From Brachyhypopomus gauderio (Eukaryota; Chordata; Actinopteri; Gymnotiformes; Hypopomidae): a stretch of 64,000 bases of DNA. How positions within the stretch are numbered: the stretch's first letter is position 1; each line of letters opens with the position of its first letter. Where the stretch lies: positions 14,330,154 through 14,394,153 of the forward strand of contig NC_135223.1 of NCBI RefSeq assembly GCF_052324685.1. The letters are read 5' to 3'. The notes beneath the pieces were generated by a model. The model was not told the DNA's origin. It ran no database searches and saw only the letters and a list, made by a program, of their open reading frames with translations. The translations under genes and the position numbers were made by a program. Of the stretch, positions 13,151-25,893 are shown one piece after another.

Positions 13151-14292
13151 TGTTCCCATGAAATATGTTTGAATGCACAAATTAAGCACCAATTAAAAGG
13201 TGCTAATAACATGCAGTATTCCCTCTGGTGGCCCAAATATGAAACCACGAGCACAGACACACAGCTGCATCTTGGGTTGTTTCCCATGCTCTAAAATAGA
13301 TATTTCTCGGAACTATTAGTGTTCATGAAGCTGCTTTGCTGTAATCATGACCACAGAACTGTGACCACCAAAATGTGCATACATTTTCTTTGAGTTGATC
13401 TGTACACACTGCTCATGGTATCGATTTTTGTTAATATCATCAATATCATCTTCCTTACATTCTGTCAAAGGTAAATAATTAAATTCATGTGTATAAAGCA
13501 TGTGTATAGGAACACATGTAGGCACGCACATACTCATACACATACTGACCTTATTCATTATTGATGTTTAGGATTTTCCAGTAGACTGTACATCAGACAG
13601 ACTGGCACCTACTTTGAACTGTGAAGACATGGTCACATCAATGTCAAAACATAGCAACTCTTTCTTAATAGATCATTCTAAATGATCAAGTTTGCCATCT
13701 AAATGCTATTTGTGCATTTGGCACACATTACAATTATGATTCAATTAAATTCTGTCCGTTTGAAATGTCAATTCAATATTAAATTCAATACTTCCGAGAA
13801 ATTAAACAGAACTAGGGAGTGTATGATGCAATATACTGGATAATCCATATGTGAATCTTTTTATAGATGGTGTTTCCACACACCATATGCAAATATGCCA
13901 GTAATGGCATATCTGAGCATGAATATAAAGATGAAATATTGTCTTCCATAAACCAGGATTCATTTAGTATATTATTCCTGACCCTTCAGTCAGCAGCATG
14001 ATGTTGTTTTGTTTCTTATAAGCAGTCACAGTTATTTTACTGATCTTCATGTTCTGATAACAGATGTTACAGTGACCTGGTGAACTGTTTGATGACAAAA
14101 AATAGGTGAGAGAAAAGAAAGATAGAGAGGTAGATAAAGAGAAAGAGATGAAATGTCAAACGTTCTACTACTCACTGAAAAGGGAACTGATGGCTTCATA
14201 AATAAAACTAAAATTTATTTTAAAATTAATCATTTTACTATTGTAATACCAGCAAGAGCAACAACAGTCATGGGCCTTTAGCAGCAGCCTCA

Positions 14293-14776
14293 TACAGTCC
14301 TGAGGAGTAGCGTCTACAGTCCTGAGGAGTAGCGTCTACAGTCCTGAGGAGTGACGTCTACAGTCCTGAGGAGTAGCGTCTACAGTCCTGAGGAGTAGCG
14401 TCTACAGTCCTGAGGAGTGACGTCTACAGTCCTGAGGAGTAGCGTCTACAGTCCTGAGGAGTGACGTCTACAGTCCTGAGGAGTAGCGTCTACAGTCCTG
14501 AGGAGTGACGTCTACAGTCCTGAGGAGTAGCGTCTACAGTCCTGAGGATTGACGTCTACAGTCCTGAGGAGTAGCGTCTACAGTCCTGAGGAGTGACGTC
14601 TACAGTCCTGAGGAGTAGCGTCTACAGTCCTGAGGAGTAGCATCTACAGTCCTGAGGAGTAGCGTCTACAGTCCTGAGGAGTAGCTTCTACAGTCCTGAG
14701 GAGTAGCGTCTACAGTCCTGAGGAGTAGCTTCTACAGTCCTGAGGAGTAGCGTCTACAGTCCTGAGGAGTAGCATC
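14293..14776. repeat. 22-bp minisatellite, exactly 22 units, with 44-bp higher-order structure
   Basis: Units begin TACAGTCCTGAGGAGT and end AGCGTC (type A) or GACGTC (type B). Twenty-two units of exactly 22 bp follow without an indel. From unit 5 onward odd units are type A and even units are variants (B in units 6-14, then ATC- or TTC-ending variants), giving a 44-bp dimeric period. Two to three degenerate copies continue to about 14846. Type B units carry TGACGTCT, close to a CRE site. Confidence 0.95.
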
Positions 14777-15697
14777 TTATTCAGTCCTGAGGAGTAGCGT
14801 CTTTTTAGTCCTGAAGCCCAGTACCTTACACAGTCTTGAAGCTCAGCGTTTGTTTGAGAATGTCTTTACTTTTCAATAGACACTTTCCATTTATCTTTCT
14901 TACTCTTTTTCTCAGCATAAAGTGCTTCATATGAGGAAAAAGACTATTTAATAGAATAGAACATAACATAATAGAATAGACAAATAAAAAACTGAGACAA
15001 TAATCACAAAGGTACAAATAATAACAATAGTGGGGTAAACTGCAAATACATGATGTAAAGGTAAGTTTTACTAAGACTTTTGATTTAGGCTCCATGATAT
15101 TTAACAACCTTCTGGTAGGCTTGCATATGATCAGCCTCTTTCCTTCACACACAACCCACAATTTTCCCAGAAACAGGTGTAGGTCTCAAACATAAGAAGT
15201 CAACAGGGAGGTAGGCCATCAAAGCAAAAGGGACAAACCAAACTCATGGTTATTAGCAGGGGTCAAAGCTAAGCAAATGAACGTAGACAAAATACACACT
15301 CAGAAAGGCAGACTACAAGTAGCAGTAAGACCTTGCAACTATTGTGGTTGCTACACTACAGCTAATGACTTCACTAGGAACAGGTGATATATATGGGATG
15401 ACAGACAATGGTGGGGGGTGCTCAGTACCTTAATGAGTCTGGCCTCTGGTGGCCAGAGGTGGTGCCCTCCTGAGCTGCTGTGATACACTGGCTCAAAGCC
15501 ACAGCAATATGTTGAGTTAAATGTTCAGGTGCAATTTACAGAAGTTTATTTATTGTGTTTAGCTATACTGACATTGACATTTATAAAAATCAGCAAGTTC
15601 TCAGGAAAAGGTCAGAGTGCCCTGACCTTACAATCCTCCTTCCTCTGAGTTTTCCTCAGAATGTGTATTCTGCGGGGGGAGGAGTCTGTTAATATTC

Positions 15698-15778
15698 TAT
15701 ATAACTGGGCAGTCTGCTGGATTTGGGTATAGCTGCCCACAGCACCTTTAACAGACCCTTATCAGCCTTGAAGAAAAG
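15698..15778 (+). promoter_or_regulatory. f13a1: putative f13a1 core promoter and non-coding exon 1
   Basis: A TATA-type element TATATAA lies at 15698-15704. About 75 bp further, AAAAG|GTAAGTGA forms a strong splice donor with the exon ending at 15778. The transcript start is inferred near 15730. A non-coding first exon about 1.2 kb before the coding start matches human F13A1, which also has a 5' UTR exon 1 followed by 14 coding exons. The intron 15779-16937 contains nothing else recognised. No transcript data support the exact start. Confidence 0.55.
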
Positions 15779-16964
15779 GTAAGTGACTTACACTTATTGA
15801 ACTTGGTGGAAGTGGGGTTTCTGACATCAGTCTTAAAGGTTTACATATTCAAGTTTCAGTAATTGCTCCTCATTAAGAAAAGCCTGAATACTAAGCTACT
15901 GCTGTAGCTGTGTACCACATCCTTTTAGTTTTTAAACATGTATGACCATGTCTTACACATCCAAGTCAGAAGAAAGAGTTATATTCTGCTATTGCTATGT
16001 GCTGCTATTTTGGCATAGAAATGCAGTGATGAGAATATTCAAAAATAAATAAATTAAAGAATAAATAAATAAATAAATATCCATATTTAAGTAAAGGTAA
16101 TACCACCTCTGGAATTAGAGATTAGAATATGTACATTTCCAAGCTTTAAGTTTGGAGAAGTTTGGTTTTACATTGCTGTCTTCATTGCTTATGGAAAGGT
16201 CCATGACAATGAGATATTTAACATCTGAAGTGTCACATGATCATGCAGGCCTTTCTGACAGTTCTGAATCCATGTGTCTTGTGTATGGAGCTTTCAGTCT
16301 TTAGACATCATAACTCTGAAATTCTGATTTGATCATGAGCTTTGATCTCCATTCAGTTTTGTTTGACCTATTGCTGTTATTGCTATTTTTATATTTCAGT
16401 GTGTATAAACAACAATATTAAAAACATTATTATTAATATTATCATCATTATTATTATACGTAGTAGTAGTTTTGTTATTATTAATAGTAATGGTAATATT
16501 TTTATGAACATTCATCTAAGTTTTGATCTAAGTTGTGACCTTGACACTTGTTTGCTGCATACATGAGATCCAATGGAATTGATACTCAATAAACAAGACC
16601 AATTTTATGGAAGTCTTGCATTACATTTGTCATCTGATAAATGATGCTGAATAAATAACATCAGGTAAATAAATGTGATTACAAAGCTATCATAAGTAGA
16701 GTAAATAAAAACTACAACCACAAGGTGAAATGATGCATGCTATCAATCAGTGACAACATTTGACCATTTTTCTCCTATTTAAAAACCTTTGACCTGTAGG
16801 GGGAGCACATTCATGCGACACCTGAATACTATAAAAAACTATATAAATGATCAAAGAAATGGCTTCTACAGGTAGCAGTAGCCATAGTCATAGTATTAGT
16901 ATTATTACTTCACTAATATCATTGTAATGTTTTTCAGAGTACAGACGGCCTGTGTGCATCCAGC

Positions 16965-17136
16965 ATGGAGAAGACGGATCTATGTGAAAGACATGTAGGC
17001 CGGAGGAATGGCCCTGTGTCCTGCTCAAATTCACACAACAGCATCCCAGCTGTGTTTGAAGCTGCAACAGCCGTCCCCAGGGGCCGTCCACCTAGTGGTA
17101 TGAAGTGTCAGTGTGTGTGTGTGTGTGTGTGTGTGT

Positions 17137-17187
<51 letters not shown>

Positions 17188-20100
17188 ACAGAGAGAGAGA
17201 GAGAGCTACAGAAAGAAACAGTCCTTGGGTGACAAATTACTTTAACTCACAGACTGTGCTATAACACCTCAGTACTTGCACCCACTAAAATGCACTACAT
17301 GCACTTTTTGTGCTACTGGACATCCAGCAATCAGCAGTTTATCGATGGATTGTTGTGCTGTACACACAGAACAATAATCTAAAATGTATTAAAGCAAACT
17401 CGGTGGACTGTAGAAGTCAGTGTAGGAGTGATGCTACAGAGTTGGACATAAACAATGATCAGGTACAGTCACATGTGCTCTCAGCCCCAGACAATAGGGG
17501 CCTTGCTCTGCGCCTCACAATGCTCTGACATCCTCTCTCATTCTTTAATGATCCCTGAGCGGTCATTGCCGCAGAGATCGAAATGAATAAATTCTTACTC
17601 AGCACGATTTTTTAAATGTAAACATTTGTTTTGTAGCACATCCTGATAAACTTTGAAAAGCCTTACGCTAAGAGCGATCGAAGGATCAGAAGCCTCCATC
17701 AGTTCCTTTTGCCCTGGCTGGACCCTACTGACTCTCAAACCCTTTGGAGTTCCATTGGGAAATCATGGGGCATTTTGCACAGATGCTTGTCTGAGTTTCT
17801 GCTGAGGGCAGTCTCAGTAAACACAAGCCCTGCATTTGTGCCTCATCAGTAGACCTTGGGAACACAGACAGAAGGATTTGTCTGTATGACATAGCAGCAG
17901 TGAGGTTTTGAGCCCAGTCCCAAGACTTCACTGGCCTGAGACATTTCATGCCTTTCCTGTTCTAACACACTTTATTCTATTCGCAAAGACCTGGATAATT
18001 AAACAATGCATTTTTATTAATGACCTGATTAAGGCCTGAGAGTTCCCCATTGAGCTATATCAAGCACATCAGCACAGGAAAGAACAGCATGGTTCCTAGT
18101 ATGGGCATGAAACAGAGCAGAGCTTAATGTTGCTGAAGGTCACTTTAAAAGTAAAACATAATAAATGACCTTTACATCCATGGGCTGCTGGATTGTAGTA
18201 TCTTTGCTTCCTTCAGCAGCCAACGGGCGAACATGATGTCATTCTGCACAGGTTTCTGGTGTCATACTGCACATGTGCTCTTCAAGTGTTAACTCCATGC
18301 AGGACGAAGATGGGTCAAAAGTGCTAACTAACAAATATGAATTATTCATATATATAAAATACATATTCTTTCTTGTGTGAAGGTATTTGTGTACTCATGA
18401 CCTGTGTGTTTGTGTACCATTGACATGTAATTTGAGAATTGTGTTTGTTCCAGACTCGTCTGTCCTCAGTGTGTATAATATCAACATGTATAAGCAGACA
18501 AACAAAATGGCTCATCACACCGACATGTATGACTGCAGCAACCTGATAGTGCGCAGGGGGCAGGAGTTCATCCTGGGCATTGGCTTCAACCGGATGTTTA
18601 ACCCACAATATGACGGGGTCAATCTTGAGTTCCTGATTGGTGAGCCACTCCTTTCTTATCTGTATTTGATATTTAAAACAGTTTGAAGAGTTTGCCTGAT
18701 TACAGTTGAGTGTAGTTTTTTTATAATAAATAGTGTTTTGATAATTGTCATTCTGAAACATTAGCCTGTGGACAATTCTAATCTAATCTATGCTAATTTA
18801 ATGTAATGAGAAATATACAGGAATAATTTACAATTTCTATGAAAATGTATTATTCCCTTGAATTATTATTCCCTGTAAGTGCAGATACAAAATCCATACT
18901 TGCTAAAGGGAAGTGGGAGGTGGGGACCAGTGCTTTAGCACTTTAGTACTGGCAGTAGGCGAAACACAGAGAAGCACTACTGATGGCTGAATACCATCAT
19001 CTGTGAGACAGAGGCACACAGGCCACTGGTAGTGTCTGCTCATCCTCTAGTGTGGCCATCAAATGATCCCACTGAATATGCATATCAATCATATGTGGAG
19101 AGTTAGCAATACATCAAGCCGTTAGCTGTGGTGATGTTTGTGTGAAGGTGTGAGGTCTCTGTGGTCTCTGACTGTGTGCTGTCTCACTAGCTTTGCCAGT
19201 GTCTCCAGAGTGTCTAGGATATTCTATGCCAACATTATCCTGTGCTAGCTTATAGCTTTCTATACTATTACATGGTTTAATTTGTTTAAATGCCACAGAA
19301 AATTTAGGTCACTGTAGTGCAGGTATAAAAAATGACCATGGCATGACATTACTGTGACACATTTTAGTGAACTCTGTCTTTGTTGTCTTCTTTTAATGAA
19401 GTAGTTTAAAGGCTAGGTTGTTGTTTCCCTTCTCCTGTTGTGAACATAGAAACTTGGATTTTAAAAAGCACAAAGTATGCCAAAGAATTTACATTTGCTA
19501 TTTATTTTCAGTGGTAAAAGGGTATCATTATTAAGTATTATTTTCTATGTAAATGAATTTGTGTTTTTAAACAAACTTACAGTTAGAAAATACATTTTTA
19601 CTGTTGGACTATAGGACTTTGAAAGTGTCTGTGTTTATGTCTATAGGTGACCGCCCCAGTAGTGTTGAAAATTCCTTAATTACTGTCACGCTTGGTAGTA
19701 ACAATTACAACAGCAGTAAGTGGAAAGGCCGTATACTGGACAACCAGGGTTCTGAGACCAAGGTGGGCATCACCCCTGATGCAGACTGCATTGTAGGTCT
19801 CTTCAGCACCTATGTGTCAATTCTAACCAGCCAGGGGAAAACTCGCACAGAAAGGAATGCCAGTACAGACATCTACATCCTGTTCAACGCATGGAACCCC
19901 TGTAAGAACAACCATCTTTGCATTTTGTGGTTTAATTCAGTACTTCCCTAAAGTCCTAAATATCCAGATAACTGTGCTTGTTGCCACTTCACAGCTGATA
20001 TGGCTTACATGGCCAATGAGGACGGGCGGAGAGAGTATGTGCTGAACAGTGTGGGAATCATCTACAATGGGACAGCTGACTCCAGGGAGAGTCGACCATG

Positions 20101-20597
20101 GAACTACGGCCAGGCAAGAAATTAGACTAGCGTGCTTGCACTCAAGAGCATTGCTAAGGTAACACACCTTAAGCTGAGCGAGATGTGCTGGGGTTGGTAA
20201 TCTGCTTAAAGGAACAGTGCTACGGTGTATGTGGACTGAGGTTCGAGAACCCTAGTGAGAAACATTCATCTGGAAGTACACGTTCAGGTCCCTCATCTAC
20301 ACAGTGTAGTTTTCTTGCTGCTTTAACTTACTCATAAACATATTAACAAGCCTTTCAGGAGGTTAAACGGGTGTTTTGGAGAAGAAAAAAGAAAAGGGCT
20401 GGATTTTGAAATCACTACTCTAAACATATTCAGCATACTCCTCCCTTCCTCTCCTGTGGTTTTATCTGTAGTTTCAGCGAGGGGTTCTGGACGCTTGCCT
20501 CTTCATCCTTGATTTTGGAAAAACCCCAATCGAGTATAGAGGAGATGTGATAAAACTGACTCGGAAAGCCTCAGCTATGGTATGACTTATATTCTGA

Positions 20598-20648
<51 letters not shown>

Positions 20649-23600
20649 ACCCACACACAATGGTAATTATATGTTTATTGATCATGTGTTTGATTTGTCT
20701 CTACTTTCTCAGATCAACTCACAAGATGACAACGGGGTCCTGGTGGGCAACTGGAGTGACTCTTACAACTTTGGCACTGCACCCACTGCCTGGACAGGAA
20801 GTGCAGAAATCCTCCTGAGCTATGCCTCAAAAGGAGGTGTGCCCGTCAAGTATGCCCAGTGTTGGGTGTACGCTGGTGTGTTCAACACTTGTGAGTAGTG
20901 TCAGAGAGTGACTATATGTTGTATGGCCATTAGTGTTCATTGTGATGCATTTGATGTGGCCAAGCATAAAGGCATACAGCACTGAACATGATTCAGATGT
21001 CCAGCTTGAACGGTTTTGGTTTTGGTTTTTTCTTAGAGATAAAAAATACAGCTTTTAGATTTTAGATCTTGAGATGCTCAAAATGTTGGCTGCAGCTGCA
21101 GTAGTAAGAAAGCAGAGTGGTAGATCTCTAGATGTTCAAAGTGTATGTGCAAATGTTAGTGAGGTCTAGTTAACAGCAAACACAGACACCCAGAGTGTTG
21201 CCCCTACTGCGGTTGGAATTGCCACTGCTTACATTTCACCACAGTCCTTCGCTGTCTGGGGCTGCCCGCCCGGGTGATCACAAACTACTGCTCTGCGCAC
21301 GACAGCATGGGAAGCATAGAGACCAACATCGTAATGGACGAGGATGGGCAGATGGACTCGGACCACACCACGGACTCTATCTGGTAAGATAAGGGAATGA
21401 GAAGGCAATGTTATCATAACTGCAAAAATAACCAGAAATTACTGAGGATAAAATGGATTCAGACAAACCTTGCCAGGCAATCAATTAGTGGTGATTTTGG
21501 TATGCACAACGGCACCATCAAAACCTACCCAAAACCTCGCTAGTGTATATTTATTATTAAAACTACTTGAGGTAGACACTTCTTGCATAGCGTCCCAGAG
21601 TGTTTCTCTGCAGGAACTTCCACTGCTGGAATGAGGTGTTTATAAAGAGGTCTGATTTACCCCCAGCCTTGTCTGGGTGGCAGGTGGTGGACTCCACCCC
21701 CCAGGAGACCAGTGAAGGTATGTACCCCCACCTGGTTGCGGCTGAGCTCAGTCATATATTGAAGAAGGATAACTTTCCAATGGAAAAATGCTAAAATATC
21801 TAAATTGCTATAAAAATTATCATGAATGTTTGAAAAGTTTGTTAAAAAGTCAGGTCCTCAGTAAAACAAATACATTGGATTTTCATGGATGTGATGCAAG
21901 AATGAATGTGCTTTAGAAAGCATTCCAACAACACTAGAGTATGCTATGTTTAATGGATGACAAATACTTCAGCATAAGAGGGGAAAATCTGCATAATCAA
22001 AAACCAAACACTACCACAAAGGATAAGAGTTGCATTATATGTTAACAGCAGTACTGTAACTGATGAGTTCCTCTTTGTTTGGTGTAGGTTATTACCGCTG
22101 TGGTCCTGTATCTGTGAGAGCCATCAAAGAGGGACAGCTGTCCTATCCATTTGATCCAACTTTTGTGTTTGCTGAGGTGAACACCATATTAGTTTTCTCT
22201 AGTCTTTATTTAGTAATTTACAAGTCAAATAAATTCTATGTGTTTTAAAAAACAAGCGATTCCCTGAAGTAGTTTGTGATATAAACGGACTTATTTGGGT
22301 GTATTTTTGTACTCCAAAACAAATTAATCTAAGGAGTCGCTCGGATAAATTCACTAAACTTAAAGTTTAAGGATGGTCTTATTTTATCTTATCTTAAACT
22401 AGTCAACAGTATAAATTAGAGGTGTATAATGTATTTTCTTACTGCCAGGTTAGCAGTGTTGTGGTTTACCACAAAAGAGACAAGTATGGACATACAGAAG
22501 TTGTGAATGTGGACCCCACCTACGTGGGTCAGTTGATTGTAACTAAAATGATCGGGTCCAATTACCCAGAAGACGTTACAAATACCTACAAATATCCTCA
22601 CGGTAAGGGACCTAGAATTATATCACTTATTATTATTGTCCCAAAGTAGTCCAGTTTTCAACATCATTGAATAAAAAAACATATTACAGACAGGAACCAA
22701 TAGTTGTACGCAGTTGGTTTGTATAGCTTCTTAGAGGCTGTACCTGAATATGAGTCGCAATTGCTCACCAGCCCCATCTGCTGGATACAAGAAACATTTA
22801 CGTGTGAAAGCGTCAAGGTACTTGGAAATACCTGTTACTTTTACATTTACATTTTTGGCACATGCTCTTATCCAGAGCTGAATACAGAAGTGCTTTGTCA
22901 TCTACTCATAGAATGTATCCTAGCCAGTACTGTAGGTCAGCGTCCAAGATAACGTTGAACTAGAACACTGAATACAGTTAGTTTCCAGTGCCTTTGCTTT
23001 ACTATTGCTAATCACATTTTCACAATTTGGCACGCAAACTTATCCAGACTGGCATACAAAAGTATCACCTAGACAACGTGTAAACTCCCTAGGGGTCAAA
23101 CCCATGATCTTGGTGCTGTTAGCACCTTATTCTGCCTGTTCTACCAGGAATGTAACTATAACAGGTAGACAGATAGAAACAGAAATAAACTATAATGTTC
23201 TAGTTTGCCATTTCTTTTGCTTCTATATTAAATGCACTCCAATTACTTATTTGTCTTTTGGGGGATTAGAAATTACAACAACAATAATTTAACTGTGCGT
23301 AATCGATCTGCATTTGTCAAGAACTTCTCACTCAACCACCCACAGGCAGTGCCGAGGAACAACGTGCCATGGATAACGCCAAGGGCCATGGCGTGCATTC
23401 AGAATACAGAGAACGTGCCTCCATGCTTACCAACGACATGGAGATTGACATGCAGGCCAAACAAATCAACAAGGCTGGTGACATCAGACTGACCATCACT
23501 GTCAGTAACCTCAGCAACCAGGCGAGGACCATCAGCATCAGACTCACCGGCAAGACGGACTACTACACTGGAGCAACCAATCAACAGTTCAAGTTCATCA

Positions 23601-24803
23601 CCCAAGACATTAGTCTGCAGGCTCAGCAAAGTGAGTCTGACGTAAAATGTTTTAGAATGCAAATCTCTCTCTCTCTCTCTTAATATATATTTAATTTGAT
23701 AAATATGTTTGCGACAGTGAGTTCTAAACCCTATAGGAGAAAAGCTATTCTGTCAAAGACATGGTGCTGACTCACGCATTAAAACTAAACCAAGTAACAT
23801 GGCAATTTGGGGATTGAAGCTTCAACCACTGGTCTGTCTCTTCATGATATTCAGGCACGCAGAAGGTCCTCACAGTGACTGCCGATGAGTACATGGACTA
23901 CCTCACTGGTCAACCGTTCCTCTCCTTTGTTGCGTACGGTTTCATCAACGAGACGGGCATGTCCCTCACCAGCATGGCCGTGGTGCATCTCAACTCCCCT
24001 CCACTTTTTATTGAGGCATGTATTCAGACGCCTGCCACCTTCTACGCAGACCATTGTTACGCCCTGTTAGTTTTGACTAGCAGATGCAAAATGACAGTCA
24101 CCAAAACATCCCTCCCACGAGGGACGGCTGTGAGGTATTATCCAAAATCCTGCACATCGTTCAGGTTTGGATGAGACTCAATGTCACATCCTCACCTGTG
24201 ACGAGCCAGAATGCACACCTCTTCTCTGTGCTGTCCTTCTCTGTCAGATGAACGGAGCCTCTGAAGTTGGGACAGACATGTATGTGACTGTGAAATTCAC
24301 CAACACGGCTGGCTACGATCTCAGTGATGTCACCCTCCGCATGGAGGGATCGGACCTCATCTGGCCTCCGAAAAACAAAGAGTACAGGTAACACAAAGAC
24401 GAGCTCCAAAGAACATAGGTTATGGAAAGCCACTACTGTTAGCTCACTCTCAAAGGGAAAATTCCGTCATGTATCGGGTGCTGTTCAGAAAACAGTTGGT
24501 TATGGTATGGACAGTCAACGAGGCACATGTGACTCTAATGTCTTATGACAATGGCATTCATTTGTTTACAAATGAAGTGATGTGTGGTAAACATTGTGGA
24601 GGGCTGCAAAAAACATACAGTGATTTGTCTATTGGTGTGTGTGCGTGTTTTTTAGCAAAATTCCTCAGGGGTCTACAGTGAAATGGACAGAATCGTTCAC
24701 CCCTCAGACGCCTGGGTTGAAGACGATGGTGGCGTGTCTTGACTGCGCTTCTCTGAGAGATGTCTGTGGACAAATGGACGTCCTTATAAAATCTAAGTAT
24801 TAG
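16965..24803 (+). CDS. f13a1: coagulation factor XIII A subunit (transglutaminase), complete, 14 coding exons
   Basis: This thrombin-activated, calcium-dependent protein-glutamine gamma-glutamyltransferase crosslinks fibrin. Coding exons: 16965-17097, 18454-18639, 19647-19901, 19995-20113, 20472-20579, 20713-20890, 21245-21383, 21614-21717, 22088-22176, 22449-22602, 23346-23630, 23855-24015, 24248-24387, 24656-24803. Phases agree throughout and the sum is 2199 nt, giving 732 residues, the length of human F13A. The activation peptide ends VPR39-G40, a thrombin site. The core holds the catalytic Cys317 ([11 protein letters not shown]), His376 (NFHCWNE) and Asp399 ([10 protein letters not shown]), followed by two C-terminal beta-barrel domains. 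No signal peptide is seen, as in the family. The acceptor at 16936-16937 and the conserved position of VPRG fix the start. Introns 19901/19995-type junctions are canonical, but the introns after 20113 and 24015 start with GC. Synteny with nrn1 separates it from other transglutaminases. Which teleost paralogue (a or b) cannot be told. Confidence 0.96.
17110..17212. repeat. (GT)n(GA)n compound microsatellite in f13a1 intron 2
   Basis: A GT run is followed by a long GA run interrupted by two CTACA blocks. It begins about 12 bp after the donor of the first coding exon, so length variation lies very close to a splice site. Confidence 0.9.
20600..20645. repeat. (CT)n microsatellite in f13a1 intron
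   Basis: About 22 CT dinucleotides lie roughly 20 bp after the donor at 20580 and 67 bp before the next acceptor, inside a 133-bp intron. The tract makes up a third of this short intron and supplies pyrimidine-rich sequence. Confidence 0.9.
22843..23155. repeat. SINE-like or Tc1-derived interspersed repeats in f13a1 intron
   Basis: Two diverged stretches (about 22843-22960 and 23018-23150) show the pattern TTGGCACATGCTCTTATCC and TTGGCACGCAAACTTATCC, followed in the second by a GGGTCAAACCCATGATCTTG type tail. This layout (GGCA--G--CTTATCCAGAG) is a widespread fish interspersed repeat. Family assignment is from memory, and neither copy has clear target-site duplications. Confidence 0.5.
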
Positions 24804-25133
24804 CATGGTCAAGCAGCAAGCACAAGAGACCCAGAAAACAGAAAGATGAAAAAAGACCTTAAGAGAGTGAGAGAGAGGAGTGGGTGTCAATCAAAATTAT
24901 AATGTGTCTTCCTAATGCATTTAACCTAAGACTTTAACCTAAGAAATTTAATTCCAGAATTGTGAGCGCATCAGAATCAACATTGTAGAACTTATAGTAT
25001 ATCTGGACGTTGTTGATGATAGCTTTACATAAAATGACATTTAATACATTAATATTGTGTGATTAATATCTTGCAGTCAATAACTTCTTTGTTTTTACTT
25101 CACTAGTCTTGTATGATTCTATTGCATACTAAC

Positions 25134-25139
25134 AATAAA
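25134..25139 (+). terminator. f13a1: f13a1 polyadenylation signal
   Basis: A canonical AATAAA lies about 330 bp after the f13a1 stop codon (TAG at 24801-24803) and is followed by T- and GT-rich sequence. It is the first good signal on this strand after the gene. Confidence 0.5.
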
Positions 25140-25552
25140 TCTTATGCTTAAAGCATTTTTTGAGTGTACTCGTTCAAATGGACACGTTCATACACTTTGC
25201 AAAACCCCCTTCTCTAATGTTCGAGAACTCATGGTAAATAAGGAACAAACGGAATAAAACAGAAAAGAGCACAACAGTTGAGGCTAATGATTCTACAGAA
25301 GAGCAAAATGGTCCTCCACTTATTTAAACGGTCTTTAATGTTTCCTTCACTCTGGGTTAATTACCAGGAGTTGCAGGGACATCTGACTATTCTGGCCTTC
25401 CCTGGTTTGCGGCCGCTTTTCTCTTTTTATCTTGAGGCTAAAATCAGATCATCGAGCAGAATGAAAAGGATTTTGGGTACAAATATATTCCTCCTTCAAC
25501 TGCTATTTATCATTTACATGGTCTGTCTACCTTTCTTTTTCTCTCACTTTCT

Positions 25553-25613
<61 letters not shown>

Positions 25614-25858
25614 CAACTCTATATTTCTCTCTGTCCTTCCATCTCTCTGTCTCTGGGTAATTCCCCATTCTCTCCCTCATCTCGTCTGTTTGCCTGCCAG
25701 TGCAGCAGTGGGGAGAACTCCTTCACTGACGCAATAGGAGCCTTTTTTTTCATTTGGTCCAATTCCTCCATATTAATGAGACGTGGCTGGCCTTCGACAG
25801 CTCTGAGCCCGGTCTGCCGTGTCTACCACTACTGGAATCCCCCTCCCTCATTCCTTCT

Positions 25859-25893
<35 letters not shown>

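Larger units (their letters stand above)
5087..15697. other. intergenic region between the rreb1-like exon and f13a1
   Basis: No complete gene is recognised. No LY86-like secreted MD-1 reading frame was noticed, although LY86 lies between RREB1 and F13A1 in human. CpG-richer patches at about 5250-5400 and 7180-7260 could hold the upstream promoter or 5' UTR exon of the minus-strand gene. The second has a minus-strand donor-like GTGAGCG following position 7238. Repeats inside are listed separately, and the remaining sequence is AT-rich without coding character. Confidence 0.5.

Noticed and set aside
14293..14776. Regular short repeats that could suggest a CRISPR array
   Set aside because: Units are contiguous with no unique spacers, and the genome is eukaryotic. 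It is a minisatellite.
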